NCBI GenBank assembly: GCA_947852905.1
Contig: CANTVF010000008.1
Span: forward strand, 1-64,000
DNA from: an uncultured Tidjanibacter sp.
Lineage (GTDB): Bacteria; Bacteroidota; Bacteroidia; Bacteroidales; Rikenellaceae
Direction of reading: 5' to 3'
Length of the DNA stretch: 64,000 bases
The notes below the pieces were generated by a model, which worked only from the letters and a program-made list of their open reading frames with translations, was not told the DNA's origin and ran no database searches. The first letter of the stretch is position 1. Each line of letters starts with the position of its first letter. A program made the position numbers and the translations under genes. Shown piece after piece: positions 1 to 7,638 of the stretch.

Positions 1-803
1 CTATCCTGAACTTCGGCGCGAGAATGTACGACCCGACTATTGCAAGGTGGAACTCGGTAGACCCCAAAGCAAACAGAGATGTAAACTATTCACCATATGC
101 ATATTGCAGAAATAGTCCGATTGTGTTCATTGACCCTAAAGGCGAAATTATATCAGGGAAACTAAGCGGTGCAATAGCTGAATTTATGGATCAATTTGCT
201 AAGGACCACAATTTATCTGTATCATTAGATCCTACGAAATGGGGCTCACTATCGAATCAACAAATACTGTTTGTATTTATATTTCTGACAATGGGAATCA
301 CTCTATTACAAAATTCCGAAATGGTATACGATTTGGTAATAAGCGACGAACTGTCAAAACAATTTAACAGCGACAGAAATGTAGGCAAAGCGTGGTTCAA
401 CAAGAACAATGGACATATAGAATTAGTAATACCGACATTAGATGATATAGGATTATTCGCCCACGAGCTAACTCACATGATACAATTCGAATTGGGGAAA
501 ATGAGTTATGAAGCCGACGACACACAATTATGCAAAAACCCATTCTATGACCTGCAAGATGAATTAGAGGCATATTACATAGGTTCCTTTTTCGGACAAG
601 CACCACCTAACTGGAGTAAAGACTATAGTAGTATAGCAGACAGGACTACACAACAGAGTACCTATAATAACCCCGCTTTCAAGAACAGTTCTAAACAAAG
701 TATAGCAGGATATGCTAACAATCAAAATATAGTATTCAAATATAATGGCGATATATATATGCCAAAACAGATTAAAGAACAATTAGAAAGCAAGAAACAA
801 TGA
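1..803 (+). CDS. RHS-repeat protein, C-terminal part, with zincin-like toxin tip (5' truncated by window)
   Basis: The frame is open from base 3 and begins inside the RHS core signature (LNFGARMYDP, then a W-N-S-V-D-P segment and FIDPKGE), which in this family marks the end of the conserved shell. What follows is the variable C-terminal tip, where polymorphic toxins carry their effector. The tip has a short hydrophobic stretch and a HELTH motif at 462-476, followed about 30 residues later by DELEAYY, which could give the third zinc ligand. A metallopeptidase toxin is therefore inferred. The stop overlaps the next start (ATGA), as expected for a toxin-immunity pair. The region is more AT-rich than the rest of the window. 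The RHS assignment is firm; the catalytic activity is not shown. Confidence 0.85.
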   Translation, partial: ILNFGARMYDPTIARWNSVDPKANRDVNYSPYAYCRNSPIVFIDPKGEIISGKLSGAIAEFMDQFAKDHNLSVSLDPTKWGSLSNQQILFVFIFLTMGITLLQNSEMVYDLVISDELSKQFNSDRNVGKAWFNKNNGHIELVIPTLDDIGLFAHELTHMIQFELGKMSYEADDTQLCKNPFYDLQDELEAYYIGSFFGQAPPNWSKDYSSIADRTTQQSTYNNPAFKNSSKQSIAGYANNQNIVFKYNGDIYMPKQIKEQLESKKQ

Positions 804-1330
804 ATTTAAAATCACTGAAATTTGCCGCATTAGTAACACTACCGGCATTATGTGTGGCATTCGCCATACCACCCGACATGAGCGGGATATATGACTTAGA
901 CAATAACGGCTACCATCATGCACTTATCCTTTATACGGATTCTACATTCGCAATACCCATATTATTCAGTCCGTTGATGGGAAATGTATTGCTGGGTACA
1001 TGGAAACATGTCGGAGACTCTCTGATACTTAACGAACCATATCGACCTGTCATGGACGATGAAGAATTTGAAAAGTCCTTATCAGAGTACTCAGACAGTA
1101 CCGCAAACTGGCTAAGAGACATTAGGGCACAAGAAGAAGAGGAGGCAAAGAAAGTATATCCAAAAATAACCAAATACAAGATTATAGACGAAACCCATTT
1201 ACAGGACGAATACGATTTGATATACACAAAAGTAGATTCATTGAGATTATCGAAATTTTGCGAAAATGATCCACAGATCCAAGAAGCCCTGCAAAAGAGA
1301 TACGACGAACAAACCCCAACAACAAAATAA
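800..1330 (+). CDS. Candidate immunity protein for the RHS toxin
   Basis: This 176-residue protein starts on the ATGA overlap with the RHS gene, so the two are translationally coupled. It has an N-terminal hydrophobic segment (about residues 7-22) that looks like a signal peptide, so it would act in the envelope or periplasm. The second half is charged and contains a run of glutamates near residue 113. I recognise no named family. Its role as cognate immunity protein is inferred only from position and coupling; it could also be an unrelated secreted protein. Confidence 0.6.
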   Translation: MNLKSLKFAALVTLPALCVAFAIPPDMSGIYDLDNNGYHHALILYTDSTFAIPILFSPLMGNVLLGTWKHVGDSLILNEPYRPVMDDEEFEKSLSEYSDSTANWLRDIRAQEEEEAKKVYPKITKYKIIDETHLQDEYDLIYTKVDSLRLSKFCENDPQIQEALQKRYDEQTPTTK

Positions 1331-1347
1331 ACTAACTTGATCATTTT

Positions 1348-1378
1348 CCCCGCCGGTAACCGGCGGGGATTTTTATTA
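1348..1378 (+). terminator. Rho-independent terminator after the RHS/immunity pair
   Basis: A perfect GC-rich hairpin (ccccgccgg, loop taa, ccggcgggg) is followed by a T-rich tract, 17 bases after the stop of the candidate immunity gene. Confidence 0.9.
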
Positions 1379-1407
1379 TCAGTACACTTATCGTTGAAAT
1401 TATTTCT

Positions 1408-1471
1408 TAAATTTGTTATTGGGTATGGCGTCGCAGGACAGAAAGTTCCATTACATATGGCTCGCCGACGG
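1408..1471 (+). repeat. 64-base RHS-core snippet, copy 1
   Basis: The segment from taaatttgtta to gctcgccgacgg recurs at 3782-3845 with about five mismatches. It encodes MASQDRKFHYIWLADG, a stretch resembling the YD/RHS core of Bacteroidetes (the LADGTKV motif). The snippet appears to be debris left when RHS cassettes were exchanged. Confidence 0.7.
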
Positions 1472-1580
1472 AACAAAAGTGCTGGACTCCGAAACGGAAA
1501 TTACTTACAAGGCATATCTCGGCTATTTGATAAACGAATACAATCAAAACAACATTTTCCGAAGTCGAAAACCACACTGA
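1425..1580 (+). pseudogene. RHS-core fragment ORF, 51 codons
   Basis: A short open frame starts with the RHS-like FHYIWLADGTKV segment and continues with unrelated sequence (TYKAYLGYLINEYNQNN) to a stop at 1578. It lacks any upstream RHS shell and has no clear ribosome-binding site. It is best read as a relic of an RHS 3' end rather than an active gene. Confidence 0.5.
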
Positions 1581-1874
1581 AAGTAAGTCACGTGAGAATT
1601 TGGGCTACACAATACATGACAAAAATAGTCTATGAACAACATTTATTGGGCTTAATAAAGCTGGACGAAAAATTGAAACCGCCATGTTTAGCTTAATTTT
1701 TTATGAGTTTTCCTACGAGTTATTCAATCAAGCCATAATCCAATTTAAAGACAGAGCACAAGCGACATAATAGTATCCTATAATATTCCCCTCCTATTTC
1801 ATACGTTGATTATTCAATAATACCACAATATTATGATCCCGCTCACACTACATCCAATTAAATAAATTAAGCTT

Positions 1875-2357
1875 ATGAAAAAACTAATTATCTTAATTGC
1901 CTTATTAACCGGTATAATCGCCACTTGTAAGGCTCAGGAGCGAAAAACGCCTTTAATGATAACGCCAAATAGAGAAAATATAGCATTTTTCACGGATTTA
2001 GTAACCGAACAAATTGCTGTCTGTCCTGCTTTTAGTATCTATTTTACTGACATGTATCATCCGGGGGATTCCATTATAAACATCAAAAGCATCAAACTCT
2101 CGTATATTATATATTACAAAAGCTCATTCAGCAAATATATCACAACAGAGGAACAAGATTCCTTCTCACCATTGGAACAATATATGTGGTCGATATGTAA
2201 CGGTTTTATAAAAGAATGGATGAAAGACCAACCGTATATAGAAGTTCTGTCTAAGATTCCGGAATCGCGGCGTGCATTTAGAATCGCTACCGTTATAACA
2301 TTATTACCAATATCTGAATATAAAGGGACACGACAAAGCGATAATCACCAACCTTAA
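1875..2357 (+). CDS. Small secreted protein, paralogue A of the RHS-locus family
   Basis: This 160-residue protein has a clear Sec signal peptide (MKKLIILIALLTG, ending near a CKAQ segment). It is paralogous to the protein at 3980-4477: both share a QERKTP/QDRKTP start, YHPGDS in the middle and the strongly conserved CNGFIKEWMKDQPY segment near residue 110. A third, broken copy with the same motif lies at 3093-3260. The family is unknown to me. Its duplication inside an RHS locus suggests immunity or orphan-immunity proteins kept after loss of the partner toxins. The start is set by the signal peptide and by AATAAATTAA upstream, shared with the paralogue. Confidence 0.75.
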   Translation: MKKLIILIALLTGIIATCKAQERKTPLMITPNRENIAFFTDLVTEQIAVCPAFSIYFTDMYHPGDSIINIKSIKLSYIIYYKSSFSKYITTEEQDSFSPLEQYMWSICNGFIKEWMKDQPYIEVLSKIPESRRAFRIATVITLLPISEYKGTRQSDNHQP

Positions 2358-2387
2358 ATCACCCCCAACATAAACATAATACTTTTG

Positions 2388-2414
2388 AGCGGAGACAAAT
2401 TGATCTCCGTTTTA
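2388..2414 (+). terminator. Cassette terminator 1
   Basis: The hairpin cggaga-caaattga-tctccg is followed by a T-rich tract. The same hairpin core recurs after two other genes of the locus (3753 and 4514). Confidence 0.8.
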
Positions 2415-2431
2415 TAGTACAAACTGCCACA

Positions 2432-2806
2432 ATGATACGACTATTAAAATATGTTCATTTCCGATTATCGAGATATGTGCGGAACAACCCATTTTCATTT
2501 CGCACAAGTGCTACCGGTATCATGACATTTACTGCATGGTTATCTGTTTTAGACATAGTTTTGATTACAGACAGAATATGGCCAAAATACGAAATCGCAG
2601 ACACCCTACTCTACAACATCATATTTCTCATAAGCATTCCCGTCGTATTTTGTATATTCATTCTACTGATTAAAAATCTAGGGGAAAACAAAGAAAAATG
2701 GGAAAAAGAACCCATGGATAAGAGAATGGAACGAGGCTCGGTAATAGCATCTTATATCGTAGTTGTATTCATCCTATTTTTCTTCTTATTAATATGGAAA
2801 AGATAA
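2432..2806 (+). CDS. Small integral membrane protein of the RHS locus
   Basis: This 124-residue protein has three predicted membrane segments (about residues 27-45, 60-80 and 103-121), with a charged loop KENKEKWEKE-like between the second and third. It lies between paralogue A and the broken third copy, with no RHS gene of its own. The family is not recognised. Small membrane proteins are common as immunity factors in RHS arrays, so that role is an inference from context. A broken gene at 3435-3741 also encodes a small membrane protein but shows no clear sequence similarity to this one. Confidence 0.65.
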   Translation: MIRLLKYVHFRLSRYVRNNPFSFRTSATGIMTFTAWLSVLDIVLITDRIWPKYEIADTLLYNIIFLISIPVVFCIFILLIKNLGENKEKWEKEPMDKRMERGSVIASYIVVVFILFFFLLIWKR

Positions 2807-3092
2807 TTCCAGAATCCAAACAAAATATCGATCAAATACATGATAACTAATTAGGTGAGAGCATATATCCTCTGTGTATAAAGTGCTGCAATTGGGAGTA
2901 ATCGACATGGAGAAGGGCACGAAATGCAAAAAGCCTACAAGGCAACAATACTCTTAGAGGAGAAAAATATTATGAAACTATGCATTTTTCAACCTATACA
3001 AATTTTTCATACGATAGCTCAATCAAGCCGTAACAATTCAAAGAAAGCGCTTTGCGCAATAGTCAAGGCACATACATCGAATACATTTCAAT

Positions 3093-3260
3093 ATGAACTC
3101 ACGAGAACGATATGTTCTGGAACTTTGTCATGGTATAATCAAAGAATGGTTGAAAGAACAACCTTACAGAGAATGTATAAATATCAAGAATACACCATTA
3201 AAAACATATGCAATAGGAATTCCTTTCAGACTCAAACCCGCTCTAGAAGGACTAAATTAA
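3093..3260 (+). pseudogene. 3' remnant of a third paralogue (GIIKEWLKEQPY family)
   Basis: A 55-codon frame carries GIIKEWLKEQPYRE, matching GFIKEWMKDQPYLE in the intact proteins at 1875 and 3980. The part upstream of the motif (LEQYIWSIC in the paralogues, RYVLELC here) still aligns, but the signal peptide and first 90 or so residues are missing and the frame upstream is closed by a stop. It is a decayed duplicate. Confidence 0.7.
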
Positions 3261-3434
3261 AATAGTGTGGTGGTAATAGTCATTTATAAAAATCCCCGCC
3301 AGAATATCTGATTGTTTTTTACAAATGACTATATGGTATGGTGCAAAATTGCGAACGCAACAAAAAAACGATTTCTATGCAACTAAAAAAGCCCCCATGC
3401 AAGTCCGACAGCACAACCTAATCAATAAAGATCT

Positions 3435-3741
3435 ATGAAAAAAGAGATTTAATCATCACAATTTTAACCTTAGCTAACACTCTTCACCTTATTCTTAAAT
3501 ATATAGAATGGGATCTATTATATAAGTTTGAACTTTACCCAGTTTATACACAGAGTATCGAAGAAGAATTGATAATAATAAAAAAAGCACAGGTATCCTC
3601 AGGCAATTTATAATAACCATTATACGAGACCAACTTATCTGGGCGGTTATATTCTTTGTTTTAATGTGTTTCAAAAACAAAAGCAAAAAAACTGAAAACA
3701 CACCTGAAATAAAAGGTGACAATATAAAATCTCTACAATAA
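3435..3741 (+). pseudogene. Small membrane protein broken by two one-base frameshifts in A-runs
   Basis: Three consecutive frames together spell one plausible membrane protein: MKK, then RDLIITILTLANTLHLILKY..., then FIITIIRDQLIWAVIFFVLMCF... ending in KSLQ. The first shift lies in the A-run at 3438-3443 and the second in the A-run at 3580-3586. Both need one extra A to restore a single frame. The gene has a terminator 12 bases downstream. It may be a true pseudogene, a phase-variable gene, or two homopolymer errors in the assembly. Confidence 0.6.
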
Positions 3742-3752
3742 GCAGACAAAAA

Positions 3753-3778
3753 CGGAGACTGATTCGTCTCCGCTTTTT
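3753..3778 (+). terminator. Cassette terminator 2
   Basis: The hairpin cggagac-tgattc-gtctccg is followed by ctttttat. The sequence is nearly identical to the terminator at 4514. Confidence 0.8.
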
Positions 3779-3781
3779 ATT

Positions 3782-3864
3782 TAAATTTGTTATCGGGCAT
3801 GGCATCGCAGGACAGACAGTTCCATTACATATGGCTCGCCGACGGGATGAAAGTGAAAAGGTAA
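3782..3864 (+). pseudogene. RHS-core snippet, copy 2
   Basis: This is the second copy of the snippet at 1408. A 21-codon frame from 3799 encodes FHYIWLADGMKVKR and then stops. It is truncated RHS-core debris directly in front of paralogue B, in the same relative place that copy 1 has in front of paralogue A. Confidence 0.65.
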
Positions 3865-3979
3865 ACACTATCGGACGATACGATACATTCGACGCCCCAT
3901 CATCACCGATGACTCATTCCATATACCGCAATACTAAGATCCTGCACTAACTTCATTCGATTAAATAAATTAAATCTCT

Positions 3980-4477
3980 ATGAAAAAACTAATTATCTTG
4001 ATTATGCTATTAACAGGCTTCATCGCAACATGTAGCGCACAAGACAGAAAAACGCCTATAATGATAACTTCCAACAGAGACAAAATAGCGTTTTACACGG
4101 ATTTAGTAAACGAACCCATTACTGTCAGTCCTATTTTTAAGGTCACTTTTACCAACAGATATCATCCGGGTGATTCCAACATAACAGTCAAGAATGTTAA
4201 TCTAACACTTGTAATGTACGGCATACAACCAAGATTCAAACTAATTGAAAGTAGTATAATCGAAAATCATACTGCAACACAATTAGAACAATATATATGG
4301 TCGATATGCAACGGTTTTATAAAAGAATGGATGAAAGACCAACCGTATCTGGAATATTTCCAATCACGCCCGATCCAAGAGGTAACCCCAGAATTTTACG
4401 GTAGTATTCCGGCTTTCAAACTATTACCAACTCCTGAATATCAAAAACAAAACACATGCGATAATCACCAACTTTAA
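3980..4477 (+). CDS. Small secreted protein, paralogue B of the RHS-locus family
   Basis: This 165-residue secreted protein has a signal peptide almost identical to that of paralogue A (MKKLIILIMLLTG) and the shared segments QDRKTP, YHPGDS and CNGFIKEWMKDQPY. The upstream sequence attaaataaattaa and the tail encoding a D-N-H-Q end are also shared, so the duplicated unit includes flanking DNA. The central part has diverged, as expected for paralogous immunity proteins matched to different toxins. Its function is unknown; the immunity role is inferred from context. Confidence 0.75.
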   Translation: MKKLIILIMLLTGFIATCSAQDRKTPIMITSNRDKIAFYTDLVNEPITVSPIFKVTFTNRYHPGDSNITVKNVNLTLVMYGIQPRFKLIESSIIENHTATQLEQYIWSICNGFIKEWMKDQPYLEYFQSRPIQEVTPEFYGSIPAFKLLPTPEYQKQNTCDNHQL

Positions 4478-4513
4478 ATCGCCCCCAACATAAACATAAT
4501 ACTTTATTCACTG

Positions 4514-4543
4514 AGCGGAGACTGATTCGTCTCCGCTTTTTAT
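4514..4543 (+). terminator. Cassette terminator 3
   Basis: The hairpin agcggagac-tgattc-gtctccgct is followed by a T-rich tract. It closes the RHS locus and faces the minus-strand hydrogenase operon. Confidence 0.85.
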
Positions 4544-4639
4544 TACTCCGATTAACGGTAACGGCGCGGGCGACGGCTCGACTGCCGGATAATATTCCCC
4601 ACCGTCCCGTTTTGGCAGAGTACACATGGACAACACAGC

Positions 4640-4678
4640 AAAAACATCTGTCCCCGGTCGCTTGGTTGCGCCGGGGAC
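4640..4678 (-). terminator. Terminator of the hydrogenase operon
   Basis: On the minus strand, GTCCCCGG, a 13-base loop and CCGGGGAC are followed by agatgTTTTT. It lies about 30 bases after the stop of the hydrogenase gene. Confidence 0.75.
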
Positions 4679-4704
4679 ATCTGTAATAGATTCACGGAAA
4701 CATT

Positions 4705-6126
4705 CTACCGTTCCATGGCTTTTTTCATCTGACGTTTTGCGAGCGTCAGCGGAGCGAGCGAGCAAGGTCCGTTCACACAGCCGCCTTCGCAGGCCATTAC
4801 TTCGATAAACTGAGCTGCCGGACGATTGACCATGGCCTTGAGCAAAGCCGCGTTCTTCTTGTCGAGCCCCTCTATGTTCATGGTCTTGTAACCGTCGCCC
4901 ACGGCATTTACGATAGCATTGCGAACGCCTCCGGCCATTGCATAACCGCGACTGAACTTCGTCACTTCCGCATCGAGTTCCTGTTCTCCGCAGGAATTGA
5001 CATCCACATCATAAGCGATCATGAAAGCACCCAATTCCTCGAAACTCATGACGTAATCCACCTCGGGCACAAAATCCGCCTCGTTACGTTTTGCAAGACA
5101 CGGGCCTATGAAGACAACCTCCATATTCGGATCTTTAGCCTTCACACGCTTGGCCGCGTACACCATCGGACTATACGTATGCGACACGAACGGTTTGAGC
5201 GCGGGAGCATGCTTGTCCACCCAGCCCACATATGCCGGACAGCAAGAGGTGGTCATGAACGGCTGCCCCGACTCGAGACGTTCGACGAGTTCGGCGGCTT
5301 CGTTGCGCGAGGTATCCTCGGCACCGAGAGCTACCTCTACAACATCGTCGAAACCTATCTTCTTGATAGCCGCGAGAATCTGCCCCGGCGTAGCGTCGAA
5401 CTGACCGTTGATTGCCGGAGCGACGATAGCCGTGATCTTCTTGTTCGGATCGGTCAGCGCCTTGTGAACGTCTATGATTTTGGAACGCTCCATTATGGCG
5501 CCGTAAGGACACGCCTGCATGCACTTGCCACAATAGATACATTTGCTCTTGTCGATATGCTCCGTTCCGTCGGGCTGCTTGGAAATGGCCTTCACCGGAC
5601 AAGCCTCCTCGCAAGGCACCGGCGTATAAACGATGGCGTGATAAGGACAAACCTGTGCGCACAGACCGCAGCTCACGCAGTCGTCCTGCGATATGCAAGC
5701 CTTACCGCCCTTAAACGATATTGCGCTCTTGGGACAGTTCATCATACACGGACGTCCCTCGCAACCGCGGCACATGTTGGTTATGAAGTACTGCGACTTC
5801 ATACATGCGTTGCATGACTCGTGTACCACGGATAGTATATCCTCCTTGGTATTCTTGTTGTCGAGCGATCTCTGTGCGTAATCGGACAGCGACATCAGGT
5901 CGATATCCTCATCGTTCTTGATATCGAAACCGAGTATGGAAATGATCTTGTGGCGGATTATGTACCTGTCCTTGTGTACGCAACAACTTATGTTCTTGTC
6001 GTCGCGCGGACGCATTTCGACAGGTATGTATTTTACACCGTCGACGAGGTTTCCTTCTTTGAGCAGTTTTACGATACGAATCAGAAGCTCACGCTTCGTG
6101 AGCATCGCATAGTTATCATACAGCAT
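4705..6126 (-). CDS. Group B-type [FeFe]-hydrogenase
   Basis: This 473-residue protein carries the three H-cluster signatures: TSCCP (C295, C296), GPCLAKR (C343) and EVMACEGGC (C446, C450). The proton-relay cysteine C295 is kept, so catalysis of H2 turnover is plausible. Ahead of them lie ferredoxin-like motifs around residues 119-131, 150-160, 172-176 and 196-206, enough for several [4Fe-4S] clusters to relay electrons. The first 100 or so residues have no motif I recognise. No signal peptide is visible, so it should act in the cytoplasm. It is the last gene of the operon and overlaps the upstream [2Fe-2S] gene by 11 bases. The maturases it would need are not in the window. The group assignment rests on domain layout and motifs. 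Confidence 0.88.
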   Translation of the reverse strand: MLYDNYAMLTKRELLIRIVKLLKEGNLVDGVKYIPVEMRPRDDKNISCCVHKDRYIIRHKIISILGFDIKNDEDIDLMSLSDYAQRSLDNKNTKEDILSVVHESCNACMKSQYFITNMCRGCEGRPCMMNCPKSAISFKGGKACISQDDCVSCGLCAQVCPYHAIVYTPVPCEEACPVKAISKQPDGTEHIDKSKCIYCGKCMQACPYGAIMERSKIIDVHKALTDPNKKITAIVAPAINGQFDATPGQILAAIKKIGFDDVVEVALGAEDTSRNEAAELVERLESGQPFMTTSCCPAYVGWVDKHAPALKPFVSHTYSPMVYAAKRVKAKDPNMEVVFIGPCLAKRNEADFVPEVDYVMSFEELGAFMIAYDVDVNSCGEQELDAEVTKFSRGYAMAGGVRNAIVNAVGDGYKTMNIEGLDKKNAALLKAMVNRPAAQFIEVMACEGGCVNGPCSLAPLTLAKRQMKKAMER

Positions 6127-6370
6127 TGTACAATTCTTCCTTTATTATTTGTAAGAGACTGGTTTTGCTTACTCGTGCGACTAGCCTGTCGTTTATCTTC
6201 ACATACGGAGGTTCCCCACCGTTGTTGCATGTCCCCAGACAAGGGGAATAACTTATCTCCACGCGGTCGCGTATTTCGGGAGGCAGTGTATCGACGACGG
6301 CCTTAAGTTCGGCGCCGCCCATTACATAGCACATAGTGCCCATGCAAATCTTCACTTCAATCTTACCCAT
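6116..6370 (-). CDS. [2Fe-2S] thioredoxin-fold ferredoxin (NuoE-like), second copy
   Basis: This 84-residue protein has the C-x4-C plus C-x3-C pattern (C9, C14, C44, C48) of the [2Fe-2S] thioredoxin-like domain found in NuoE and HydC. It is only that domain, without the helical N-terminus of NuoE. It probably passes electrons to or from the hydrogenase encoded immediately downstream, with which it overlaps by 11 bases. A paralogue with identical Cys spacing heads the operon at 9354-9599. Confidence 0.85.
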   Translation of the reverse strand: MGKIEVKICMGTMCYVMGGAELKAVVDTLPPEIRDRVEISYSPCLGTCNNGGEPPYVKINDRLVARVSKTSLLQIIKEELYNAV

Positions 6371-6428
6371 AGTTGATAGCCATTTAGTTTTAGTAATATA
6401 CTGGGATTTCAGATAAAATTATCCATTG

Positions 6429-7616
6429 CTATATATAAGTAATGTCAACGTCTTTCAGCCATTTGGTTTCGAGCAGATGCTTGATCTTTTTCACCACGTT
6501 GCGCCGGATCTCCAGTTCCACGGGTAAAGTCGGGTCCTGATGCGCTATGTTTATTTTCGTTCCCACCAGAAACGTTATCTTGTCGCTGTCGGCCAACATC
6601 TTCAATATAAGGTCTGCCGGTCCTTCGGTCTTGTGCTGTTCCGCCGCATCCGTTCCCGAAAGCAGCCTCTCGACCTTACTGAGCGTCAGTATGCCTTCGG
6701 TAATCAAATCGACCCCTTCCATACGCGACACAGGCGGCAGGTCCTTGTCCATAAAATCCATGTCTACCGTTATCTCACGTCCGCTCTCGCGCGAAAGTAT
6801 CTGCGCCGTCGTTCCTCCGCACACTATCTTACGACCGGGAAACTCCTCGACCATTTTATACATATGCCCGTCGTTCTTCTCGTCGTAAGGCGGACCGGTA
6901 CAGATCAGCAGGTTACGCGGCTTACGCATGTATATGACGCAACAACTCGTATCGTCTTTCAGCGTATTGCGGTCATTCCTTTCGGCCTCGGCCACTATCC
7001 GTCGCGAGAGTTCGTTGGCCGATATGCCCGGCTTGCAGGCTATGCACCTCAGGATAAAATCCCGCGAAGCCTCCGCCCAACCGAACGGCATATTCCGTTC
7101 TCCCATTCCCGACTGCCACACCCCGTCGCTGAAGAATATTATCCTGTCCTCCTTCTCCATGCGGAATTCGGAAATCCACAGCGCCGTATTGCCTATGTCG
7201 TCCCTTTCCACCGGCACCCGCCGTTTGGGGACCTCCACGAATCCTCCGTCACGGTAAAGCAGATACGACGGCGACTCGTATTCCGCTATGCGCGCATGCC
7301 CGAAATAGTCTATGTCGCATATGCAGAACGTCGAGTAACTTATCTTGCGCACCTCGTCGCGCGGCAATGTCTTTATTATGGTGGCAGCGGCTGCCTCTAT
7401 ATCCTCGTGCATTAGGGTGAACTTGAGCAGCATGGAGGATGTCATGGTGGAAAGCACGCTCGCCTTTATGCCGCTGCCGAGGCCGTCGGATATGACGCTG
7501 ATGACCCTTCCCTCCTCTTTGAACTTGTGGGAGATGAAGGTATCGCCGCACACTATGTTGGCGCCCTTGTTCTTCTGGCAGCAATCCACCTCTATGAACT
7601 CTCCGTTTACCCTCAC
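6429..7616 (-). CDS. SpoIIE-type PP2C serine phosphatase with extra C-terminal domain
   Basis: Residues 1 to about 230 form a SpoIIE/PP2C phosphatase with metal-binding aspartates in CGDTF (D25), SDGLGSG (D44), FSDGVW (D164) and DDTSC (D221, D222). Residues 231-395 make a second domain I cannot name; it contains a glycine-rich GRKIVCGGTTAQ stretch. In bacteria such phosphatases usually act on phosphoserine of STAS-type anti-sigma antagonists or on partner kinases, but no STAS or HPK gene is visible here. The gene lies between the sensory hydrogenase (22-base gap) and the second [2Fe-2S] protein, so it is the likely output of the sensor. No membrane segment is seen. Confidence 0.85.
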   Translation of the reverse strand: MRVNGEFIEVDCCQKNKGANIVCGDTFISHKFKEEGRVISVISDGLGSGIKASVLSTMTSSMLLKFTLMHEDIEAAAATIIKTLPRDEVRKISYSTFCICDIDYFGHARIAEYESPSYLLYRDGGFVEVPKRRVPVERDDIGNTALWISEFRMEKEDRIIFFSDGVWQSGMGERNMPFGWAEASRDFILRCIACKPGISANELSRRIVAEAERNDRNTLKDDTSCCVIYMRKPRNLLICTGPPYDEKNDGHMYKMVEEFPGRKIVCGGTTAQILSRESGREITVDMDFMDKDLPPVSRMEGVDLITEGILTLSKVERLLSGTDAAEQHKTEGPADLILKMLADSDKITFLVGTKINIAHQDPTLPVELEIRRNVVKKIKHLLETKWLKDVDITYI

Positions 7617-7638
7617 GATACTATCGTTTCAGTCCGTT

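Noticed and set aside
1337..1696. 119-codon frame behind the first terminator
   Set aside because: It starts inside the terminator hairpin; the RHS-like signal lies in another frame over the same stretch.
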